Part shown: piece after piece, positions 38,401-50,400 of the stretch
How positions within the stretch are numbered: position 1 is the first letter of the stretch
How the letters are laid out: each line of letters opens with the position of its first letter
Assembly: GCA_032622095.1 (NCBI GenBank)
Contig: CP136063.1
Coordinates: 79,707,980-79,771,979 of the forward strand
Reading direction: 5' to 3'
Length of the DNA: 64,000 nucleotides
Source: Siphonodentalium dalli
Lineage: Eukaryota > Mollusca > Scaphopoda > Gadilida > Siphonodentaliidae
The notes under the pieces: model-generated
Told to the model about the DNA's origin: nothing
The model's input: the letters and a program-made list of their open reading frames with translations, nothing else
Database searches by the model: none
Made by a program: the position numbers and the translations under genes

Positions 38401-41400
38401 CATTCAGTTATGCTCTGCCAAGATCAAATGGACTTTAACGAGCCTACTGCTACTGTGTTCAAGTCCGTGTAATATTTTCGGATGTCATCTGTTAAATGAT
38501 AAATTTGTCTCAAATGACAGGCTAGAATTTGGGTTTTGCCTGCCAGTTTTTTTGTTCCGCCCACCAATTTCACGAGTTATGGCCCTTTTTGGAATTACCA
38601 TGGACATATTTTGCCATGCGATGCTCTTGTTATATTTATGTGGAAAAACAATTGTAACTCGATCAGTAGTAAATATTTAAAACTTATGACAGAAAAAGTT
38701 TCCTGAATTTGAACATTAATTAAATTTGCATGATCTGTTAACACTTAAAAGGCTACATGGCCAGTTATATGCTGTGAGCAGATGACAGATACATGTACAT
38801 GTAAGGTGGGGGTATGAATCATGAATACCTGCTAACAGTGGGGGTATGAATATTAATAATAATAAGAATCAATCAATTTAATTACACGCTTGCGACAGCG
38901 AATTAGGTTCAATGCGTGGGACAATTATTACCCTGATGAGCCTAAACTCTCATTAACCGTCTACTGCTCCCTGCGACAGGGGGAGGTACTGCGACAGGGG
39001 GAGGTACAATGTGGATAACATATACTGACAAGATCTTTCACTGCTCAAAATCAGGTACCCTTTTTTTTAATGCATGTGTGGTGTGAAGCACAGTATGAAC
39101 GACCTTGCTGAAGAGTCTCAAGATGGCTCGAAATTTTAACAGCGTATGATCTCACAATTGCACGCTGATCAATTCGGACAAGCCACTGCTGTGTGAAACC
39201 CGCATTAGACCAGTTGGCTGTGAACTCGTCTTAATGTGATATGACAGTGAAGACAAGTCCAACTCACTAAAAACTGGACCACGGGGCTCCACATAAATCC
39301 CGTGCAACAAAAAAAATGGGGGGGGGGGTGTGAGACAGCCTCATATACATGTAGACATATCATGGTTCATTTCTATATTTAAAAAAAAAATTACTTTCAC
39401 ATTGTTTGTTAGAAAGCAGCGGAGGAGGAAAGCTTGGAAACGAATAAGAAAAAGGTAACAGCTGTTGGTGACACAAACATTGTCAGCCATATTCATGGTG
39501 CAGTAACAAACATTATATATAATGGTAACAGGGAAACGCTTAGGAATTTAACAAAATGGCAATCCATCATTTATTTCTCTAAGACAGCAGCAATTCAATT
39601 CAATAGCCTGGTTTACGAACCCACCAACAACTTTTTAGTCCATATACAGTAATGCCCTAAATAATCGACTCCTTAACCACAGCAGAATTATGGGTAACTT
39701 TTCAGGATTTAGTCGGAAATATGGCTTGTTGCCATTCATCGGAAAGCTCTCACTGAGAGCTTTCCGATGAATGGCAACAAACCATATTTCCGACTAAATC
39801 CTGAAAAGTTACCCATAATTCTGCTGTGGTTAAGGAGTCGATTATTTAGGGCAATACAGTAGTACAAGAATATTTTCCTATTTTATTATAATATCTAATC
39901 ATATTGACTAAAATCTGAGTATTTTCTTTTTCCTTCTTTTCCATTATTTAAACTGGTTTATCAGCTGGGTATATGGGAAGAAATACATGAGTTTATTTTT
40001 ATAATTTGAAATAAAACTTAACTTTTTTAAAAATATTGTGAAATCATATACAGTAATGTCCTAAATAATCAACTCCTTACTGAGAGCTTTCCGGTGAATT
40101 TCAACAAGCCATATTTCCGACTAAATCATAATAATAAATCCCCATAATTCTGCTGTGGTTAAGGAGTCAATTATTTAGGGCATTACTGTACAGTAAATTA
40201 CAGTTCCATTGTTTGTCAATTGTTGGTGTGGCTTTATTTTTAATATTCCCTACTGCTTCTTCATTTTTCCCACACAAATGTTTGTAAACCAGGCTATAAT
40301 ATTGGTGTGGCCCAATTAAATTATTTATGCTGGAATAAAACGCTTCCATCCTTTAAAATACAGTTCTATTATTTAAGTTGTATACCATCATTTCACTCAT
40401 TTCTGATATAGGTAAACTGCCTGTTTAATCTTGCTTTCACAATAGCTGACATATTACTATAGGTACCAGTATAATATAGACCCAATTAACCTATAGCTAC
40501 AGTATTGCCCTAACTAATCGACTCCTTATAAACCAGAGCAGAATTATGGGTAACTTTTCAGGATTTAGTCGGAAATATGGCTTGTTGCCATTCATTGGAA
40601 AGCTCTCACTGAGAGCTTTCCGATGAATGGCAACAAGCCATATTTTCGACTAAATTTTAAATAATTACCCATAATTCTGCTGTGGTTTAATAAGGAGTCG
40701 ATTATTTAGGGCATTACTGGACCTAAACTGCCCTTTATAAATTTAGGAATACTAATATTCTTGTAGACATAATTTTGTATCATGTACAATATGCTGAAAT
40801 GCTGAAATGCATCTATTCAGTAATTTTGAATGCCAGAGTTTTTGACACGCCTTTGACACTTCCTTCAAGTTGGGCCAAAATTTTGCAAACTCATGATGTA
40901 CTGGACTAAAGCTCAATTCAAGAACTTTTCTCACATGTAAAATGCATTTGATATTTACTGTGCATGTCTTTGGTTGATCATGTCAGACAACTAAGAATTA
41001 TTGACAATTATTTGTGAACTTTGTTAAAAGATTAGCCCTGTAACTGAAGGTTTTCACAATCTTATCAGGGTTCCATGTTAATTTATCACAAAACCTTATT
41101 ATGTTGCTTTTTGGTATTTTATAAGCCTATTAAATTGATATGTGATTGTGCACATCAACATATTATTTTCTAGTTTAATATCGAAGCAGCATTTTTCATG
41201 ATCTTTCTAAGGTTGTCAAATCTGGTTTGATGTTTTCAGGTAAAATATGTCTGTAGAATTATAATATAGCTATATTACTAACTTACCAACTAATTTTCTG
41301 CCATTGCATGGCAAAAGATCATACAACTTTAACAATAATAACAATAATAATAATAATAATAATATCTACTGGTCACCTAATATAGTCTAAAAAACTGACT

Positions 41401-44400
41401 GAAGTCATAGTAACTATTTAAAATTTTAAAGGTCCACTTAATTTTCGAGTCACCGATTATTATTTTTTTTATAGTGCCTTGATATATGGTCTTAATAACA
41501 ACATATGCCATACATTATGATTAAATTATTAGAGTTCATCACCATTTGAAACATCTAGCTGTGTCTCAGAAGATGCCCATCATAGAGAAAGAGAAAACAG
41601 CTTAAATCATAGAAACATTTCCCCTGTTATGGCTCCCAGAATGCAACCGAATTCAATCTAAAACAAACTGAAAATGAACTGCTGATGGGTGCCAGACTTT
41701 CAGAAATACAGTTAAAGTAACTGCATTAGCGCTGATAGCAAACCATGTGTACCCTTCAGGAAATTTTAAAAAAACTGTCTTTCAGCACATTTTCAAAACC
41801 TGTCTACCGTTCAGCACCTTTTTTGATGAGAGTGACCCCTTTAGCATTAGTCACCTCGATTATGCAGTTTATCTTCTGCAAATTAGAGGATATATAAACT
41901 GAACAGAAAGGAAAAAGTAACAAAATACAATGTTAATTTGAGACCATAGATACTTCCGAGAAGATGAGGCCTAAGTAGAATGAGGTCCCCAGAGGGTAAA
42001 TTTGGTGATGCTAGCCCACTGTGCAGGGTAGCATCACTAAATGCACACTATGGGAACACCATTCTAATTTCTGCTTAACTTGTATCCTCTATTAGGCATT
42101 TAATTTTTTATTACTTGGTTTACGGATTTCCCTGCCCAAAAAAAAGCTGTTTGTCAGAAAAAAAATTAAAAAAAAATTATTTCTGCCAATCAGTGCCAAT
42201 GGGAATATTAATCCAGACATATAAAAAAAAAAAATTTAAGTTTCGGTTTGCTTAAAATATACAACATTGATTGAACAGCGATGCCTCCTGGCAATCATTG
42301 AATGTCAATGACATATTGACAGCTAGACTTTGATATTGGCAATATTTTTTCATCTATCAGTATCTTGCTTTAAAGACACATCCAAATAAAGAAAAAAATA
42401 TTTGCCTATGTCAGTGGAAAAGGGCAAGGCATAGCTATTGGTGATATGGTGGCTTAATTGTGTTAGATGAGGAGATTATTATACAGCAAGTATTTATTTC
42501 TCCCGACCCTATTTTTTATGACAATTTAAAAAAAAATTATGCAGATTTTATTTATATTGTTTTCCCTCCCACTTCCCCTACCTTTTAGCCAAAACAATTC
42601 GTAAACCAAGTAATAAAAAATAAAATGCCTCACCACAACTAGTGGACATTTTACCCTTAGAACTAACCCCAACCACTGGGGAAAAACAAGAGCGCATAAT
42701 TAAAGCCAATTCTTCTCTACTATCATTATATTACTGATTGCTGTGGTTCCCGTATACTTATAATTGCATTGTTTCTGCATCTCTCTGAAATCAATATGCA
42801 AGATACTTGCAGAGCCTTGCTATGTGAATAGTGTCGAACTCAGTGAGAAGATCGACCGTGACCTGTGAAATCCTTGCTTATTTGAATCAAAAAGGCAGGG
42901 TTAAGCATCTTGTTCGATTTAGTCATATAACCGTTATCTGGATCTTGACATAATGACTTTATTATTTTAGTTTGTGTCATACTTGATTTCATCTCGACAT
43001 GCAACACTACAATAATTTCACAAAAATCAATCAGCGTCTCTGCAGTTATGCATCAAATTCCCATCACTGTAGGGAACGCTGGGAGCAGGCGGTATTTCTC
43101 ATGATATCCCATGCTGTATTAAGTGGATTGGAGAAAGGATGTTTTTGCAAGCACTCATGCTATTGCCTTCAATCTCCGTCTAATAGAACTCAATTAATGA
43201 ATGTTTAGCACACATCTCATCTAACCTTTCCTCTGACGATCTTACTGTTTTAAAGCAACTCCCAATCTTCAAACATCAAATTTTACATAATAATTTCTCA
43301 ATTTTGTTATTTCCTAGGAATTAAACTTCGTTGATAAAATTTGCGACCTAGTTCCATATTGTTCTAAGTTTAGACATGAAGCACATACACTTAGAACAAC
43401 AGGGAAATAATGTCGAAATACAGGAAATAGTAATACACAGACTAATTTATAGAAGGCTTTACACTTGTGCAGCATTAAAGATCCTGTGCCAGTGCATTAT
43501 CTTATATATGCGCGCTTCACATAGGGAGCCTAGCATATATAAGAGAATGTACTGGCTTACAAGTTCAAGGTAAATATTGTTAGACCAATGTGTTTTCTTA
43601 TATATGTGAGGCTCCCTATGGGAGACTCGCATATATAAGAGAATGTATTGGCACAGGGTTTGTGCAAAATTTCATGAAGCTCCAGTCATGAAAGGGTTAA
43701 CATAATTATGGGAATTTGGCCGATTTTTTCAACTCTCTGTGATACAAACGGCCATTTATTTTTACCCTCTCTGTCATATAACCATTATCTGGATCTTGAG
43801 TGATTCTTGACATAATGACTTTATTATTTTAGTTCAGATTCTTGATTTCATCTCGACACGCAAACATACAATAATTTCGTGAAAATCAATCAGCATCTCT
43901 GCAGTTCTGCGTCAAATTCTCATCGCTGTAGGGAAAGCTTGGAGCAGGCGGCATCATCATGATATCCCATGCTGTATTAAGTGGATTGGAGAAAAGATGT
44001 TTTTACATGCAATTGCATTCAATCTCCGTCTAATATAACTCAATTAATGAGTGTTTAGCACACATTGTGCTGAGGAATCTCATCTAACCTTTCCCCCACC
44101 GGTCAGATCATTGACAGCTACAGTAATGCCCTAAATAATCGACTCCTTAACCACAGCAGAATTATGGGTAATTTTTCAGGATTTAGTCGGAAATATGGCT
44201 TGTTGCCATTCATTGGAAAGCTCCGATGAATGGCAAAAAGCCATATTTGCAACTAAATCCTGAAAAATTACCCATAATTCTGCTTTGGTTAAGGAGTCAA
44301 TTATTTAGGGCATTACTGTGGATGAGCTTAAAGGGATGCATGTTCTTCACATTGGGTGCATAGAAGAATCGTAAACGTTTATAAAATCACCTTTTTGAAG

Positions 44401-47400
44401 AAGAGGATGAAACCATAGATAGACTTTGTACATGTTTTCATTATCAATAATTTTCCAATAATGAGATGTCGCATTTTGAAACCCTTGTTATTTAAACATA
44501 AACTGGTACAGTAATATTGACATTTCTTCATAGACCACCAGAACTTCAAATAAAACGATTGAACCAAAAAGATGATCAGTACAAAAGGTGAAAAATATTC
44601 TGCAAAACACGGATTATCGACTGAATAGCTGAATCGCAATTGCCATTGGTTTGTTGACAAGATGGTTTCAACATGCTAATCTTATTAACCCTTTACTGAA
44701 ATTTTGCGAAAACCCTGTGCCAAAGCATTCTTTTACCGCATATATGTGAGTCTCCGTTAGGGAGCCTCGCATTTATAAATAATGCATTGGCCTAACAATA
44801 TTTACCTTGACCTTGTAAGCCAGTGCATTTCTCATATATATGTGAGGCTCCCATGTGAGACTCGCATATATAAGAGATTGCACTGGCACATGGTCTTTAA
44901 TGCTGCACCAGCGCTTTCCCATCACGAAAGGGTTAATAATGAAAGTAAGAAAAACGTCTTTTTTTCATGTTCCTCTTGATAAGGATGATATTACAGAGTT
45001 TTGTGATATTTTAGATGTACATGTACATGTATATACCCATTGTGGAGGCCCTGCATTGTAGAGGCCCCGAGTTCCTTTAAAGTGACTCTTAATTTTTCGG
45101 AATCAAATTAGACATACATGTAGTAATTTATCACTTTTATCACTTCCAGGCAAGCATGAGTGTGAGGTTCCCAGCAGGTACATTTGGTGACTTTATCTTG
45201 CAGAGCAGGCTAGTATCACCAAATTCACCCTCTGGGAACCTCATTCTGATTAGGCCTCAACTGCTATGGGAGACCTAGATCAGATTGAAGTTCCCAAGTT
45301 GAAGTTGGTGATGTTCACCCATTAGTCACCTTGATTTCGCAATTTCTATTCTGCAAATTAGGGGGTATAGAAACTGAACAGAAAGGAAAAAGTAACTAAA
45401 GACAATGTTAATTTTAGATTTTAGATACTTCCAATAAGATGAGGCCTAAGCAGAATGAGGCCCCCCAGAGGGTGAATTTGGTGATGCTAGCCCACTAGGT
45501 GGGATAGCGTCAATAAATTCACCCTCTGGGGACCTCATTCTACAAATATATCCAGGTTTGACAACAAGCAGGAACACTAGTGCAGGTGGGGTCGGGTGGG
45601 GGTATTTATTATCCTGTACTCCAGCAAAGCTGGGCCACATGAGCCAAAAAGTTCCTTTTTTCTTTACAGAATGAAATTATGATGACCAAAATTCATGTGA
45701 ATTATGTATTTTCTACTGAAAGGGACAGAACATTGAATATATTACAAATGTGTTAGAAAATAAAATTTCGTAATCATGTTCTTAAAGAAGCATGGGGCAT
45801 ATTTAAGCCTATAAATGTTTTGTAATCAGGTTGATATATTAGATATATTTCTATAACAACCGATGCATGAACAACGCGAACATTATTCTGTCTACATCTG
45901 ATATTACAAACATTATATATCAAAGGTACAGGTAATTGTGTTGGCTATAATTTGTTGTAATCTTGTGATTTCAGCTAAATTGAATAAGTCCTTTTAGATT
46001 TTATTTCTCACATCTACACTTGTTATTGATTTTATACCCTTGTTTATGTCAAGTTTCCATTAATCCGAACCATCACCATGACGATGTAGATAAAAGTCAG
46101 AACTTATCAAGATTGTATTATGTGTAATTTCTTGAATGTTTGTGGGTTTTTCTCTGGCCTCCTTCTTATTATCTCTTAACCATTTCTACACTAAATACTC
46201 ATTGATGAGTAGTTCCCACAGGAAATGTTCATATAATAAGTTCAACAAACGATTGTTGAACTTATTATCTGAACATTTCCCACCAATGAATATGAATCCT
46301 TCAGTACTTGTATTATCTGTTTGTGTGCCTGACTTCTGCTTTTATTACCTGAACATCCCATCTTTAATAAGATGCCCTTGTGAAATTAGCCTGTACTTTT
46401 TTGGAGATATCCTCGAATTATTCTAGAACTTAAAGGCGGTATACCCTGAGACAAGTCTTAGTATGTCCTAGGATAATTCCGGGATTTTATACCTGGGATT
46501 AACCTAAGAGAACCTGCGATGATATTCTGACCTAGGTTTATTCTATATTCCAGAAAATGAAATCTCAGCGTATCCTATAGCTTTAACCCTTTCAGTGCCA
46601 AGTCCGATTTTTGTATCAACCCATAATTCCTTGATCATATTTCAAATTTATTGATTATAATAGCTCTTTCCATCAATGTATCACATTATTATAATCAATA
46701 AATTTGAAAAATGATCAAGGAAATATGGGTTGATACAAAAATCGAACTTGGCACTGAAAGGGTTAATCAAGCCTGTTTTAAAATGCCTAATACTGTTCTA
46801 AAGAAGACCCAGCTTTCTCTTAGCTTGGAATCTGGGACATCAGACTTCTTCGTTTGTAATAAAGTCTTGTCCAATGTTTGGAGAAAGGATATTCACTAGT
46901 TTTATGAGTTCCAGGATATACCAGCTCAACCCAGGTTATATCATAGGAGTTCTTCCAAAATACCTGGTTTATATAAAGCCAGGATAAGATATCCCAGGAT
47001 GTCCGTTGTCCAAGGTTTACCAAAACACCTGAAATTTCATCCTGCATGGGTTCTTGTGTATAAAATAAGACATTTTGAATGAGAATGGCCACCTGAAGAC
47101 ACTATCTTTGACAGCGAATTTTTTCTATACATTTATTTCTTATAGATTTGATATTTTAGACGGACAGAAATTGTTAAGTTTGTTCTTTATTTCAATAAAA
47201 AAATTACATTCGTCAGTATATTCATGTAAGTCTAGTTTATTCATGTATGTCATATATTGTATTCAACATACTCTCTGCGGAATAAAGCAAAGTATTGTAT
47301 TAATCCTTTCTATACTAAATACTCATTGACGAGGAAATGTTCAGATAATAAGTTCAATGGAATTATTATCTGAACATTTCCCACCAATGTATAGGTATTT

Positions 47401-50400
47401 AATCAAACTGCACTTTCGATTATCTGTTTATTTTCCTGAACATCCCTCCAAATGAATAATAGAACAATCTTGTGTATACTTTTACAACTGTGGGGGAGAA
47501 TCCATTTAATATAGAAAGGGTTAGTTATATTTTGTATGTTGTTATAACTGGAGGTCTGGAATTCATGTTTTATTTAAGATCACAATTTAACTGCCTCGTT
47601 GAGTTTAAAGGTACTCAATCCTGTCAGATGGTTCCCATATCAAGTTACAATGACAACAACATATCTTCAAAATAGGCTTCAGTTATCAGAATCGATTAAT
47701 TACAACAAAATAATGCTAACTGCTGTCAACTATGGTATAAAATTTCCCAAAATTTGTTATTTATCAACATGTTGTTCAATGAAATATGGCCGTATTATTT
47801 CTTGAGTATCACAAAATTTGGCCGTATTACCACTTCATTATAGAGTTATCCATCTTCATCCGCAATTTTTTCTGAGACTGTCAGTTTGACCACTTTTTCT
47901 GGGCTTCAAATAAGTATACATTTTAAGAAATAACAAATTTCAAAAATCGATATCTGATCACTGAGCTTTGATGGATGGGTTCATCGACTCAAATCGAATA
48001 TGTTTTACCCCTGGAGCCAACGAAATAGTAATTTGGGAGCGTTAATTCGGATTATGTATCTTTAATACAATTTTATCCCTTTTTATCTACAGAAATGGTC
48101 AGTATGATTGTCCGCACCTCAGTGCAGATAAGATGTCGTGTTTATGGAAGCATGATGACGGACAGGACAGCTTCAATAGCAATCTGGTGTACTACATGCG
48201 TGTGGAAGTGAAGAACACACAGACAGATAATAGAGTCTTGTCCAAACCATTTATGATCATAACAAAGGACATAGGTGAGATTTCATGTGGAAACATTTTT
48301 AACCTATAGCCCTTTCATGATGGGAGCTTCCTGAATTTTTGCGAAAACCATGACCCCACACGGAGGAACCGATCCCGGGAAAACGAGGATATCCCCGGAA
48401 AACAAGGATGGCCAACGCGGCAACAAGTAAAATTTGTGTTTTCCGTGGCGGTAAAATTGAGTTTTCGCCGCCAAAGTCCGTTTCTTAGGACAATGGAAGG
48501 ATACGTATCACCTATCATTGATTTATCCCAGTGAACTGGTTATTGTGAAGGGTGCTGGCAGTGGTTAAATGTCTGAGCAAACGATACACGCTGCTGTAGT
48601 GGTGCCACCAACTGGATACCCTTGGCCAAAATACCGGCATTGTTGACAAAACATCCATCATTTTTTCAAAAATATACACTTATCGGTGGGTGTGATTGAG
48701 CCGATTCGAAGCCAAACATCTCCCAAGCATTTCCACAAAATTTCAGTGCAAATGTCCCACAAATAAGCATTTTATTTAGCATAACGTGAAGGTGGTGCAA
48801 CGATTATTTGACAACGCGGGTGACGAGGAAGTGCCAACGCGGAACACAAGATACGAATGTATTCAAATATGATGTTCGAAAATAGGTCTGTGCAGCTATG
48901 TGGTACATATATCACTATTGTTGTTGATATATATGCCGTAAGATGCAAATCATATATCATAGGATTATTCAGCTATGGAAATTTAGTAGTTATATAGCTA
49001 TGTGGTATATACAACACGTGTACGCTTTGTCAATAACCCATATATATGCGACCACGCAGGGGGGGGGGGGCGTAAAAAAGTTGCGAGACGTGGGGGTCTT
49101 TTTTTTACATTTCCATTTTTTTTACACCCACCCACCCTTTCTTGCATTTTTTTTTCATAAAATTTTAGACACCCACCCCAAAACATCAAAGCTTTATGTT
49201 GGTCCCCTCTGTAAAAACGACCAACCGCTCTATATTGGTCCCTTCTTTGAAAGACCAAATTAAATGTTACTTCCTATTAACAAACATGTGCAAAATTGAA
49301 CTCTAAGCAATCAACAAAGGTAGAATATTATGTGATTATATTGGTAAATTTATAACCCAGCCTATTCATCTGTGTGAGTACAGCTGGTGAGTAGATGAAA
49401 AATATGTTGAATCCCCTGGAATGACAACAAAAAATAACTAGGGCCAGTGTTAGGGCCTACAGTAGAGCCTATAGTAATACCAAAAAGGAAAATGTGCATA
49501 TGAACCAGTGTACGAATTAACTTTTATGTATGCCTGCATGACCACCGACCCGACCTCGCATTACGACTTAGAACTGGGCCTAAAATAATGCTTAACCCTT
49601 TGAGTTTGAACGTTGATGGTCAATTTAGTGCCAAATCCATATACACAGATGTATATTACTGAGATTCATTTGAACAATCAGAGCTGAACTTCGGTCATGT
49701 ACTGGATGGAGTTCATGTGCAATAAGAAATTCACACACATTCTGTACATGACCTTTATGTGTGCCTTCAAACTAGACCTCCTTGCATGCACATCATCTTA
49801 TAAATATACAATAATTAAGTAAATTAATGTTTTCTTCTTTGATAATTTTCAAATTAGCCTGAATTAGACATTAAGCAGCATTAAGTGTCATTTACATACT
49901 AGTATATGCAGGTAATTATGGGATATAATAATTACAAGTGAACAAAACTGTAATGTGTCCTGGCCCCTCTTCACATCTATTTAAATAATATTTTTATACT
50001 TTTCAGAACACTATCCAAGGAAGGTTATATTATTGTTTCTTTCAATAAAAGTTATTAAAACTTTATTTCATGTCTACTTATTTACTTTTTGATGGTTGTC
50101 AACAACACTGAAACAAATAATTTGACAATTCAAACAATTATTTGACAAAAGTATATTTAAAAATCAATTTAGTATACAAACACTGATACAAATATTTAGT
50201 TCATACATTACACTCATGCATCAACTAACTGTATGAGTAAAGTAATAGAATTATTGTAATATTCTGTCATGAGTTGTTAGCTGATATTGTCAGACTGCAT
50301 TAAGTTCACCCTACCCTAGAGCTATCTGAGGTATTTTTTTTTATTGATCTACACCGTGAACTAGACAATTTTCAATATAAAAACTGCCAAGCAAGCTGAA

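Noticed and set aside
39434-39652. 72-codon ORF in intron 3
   Set aside because: It has no domain, no splice-compatible partner, and ends in the start of a family A MITE.
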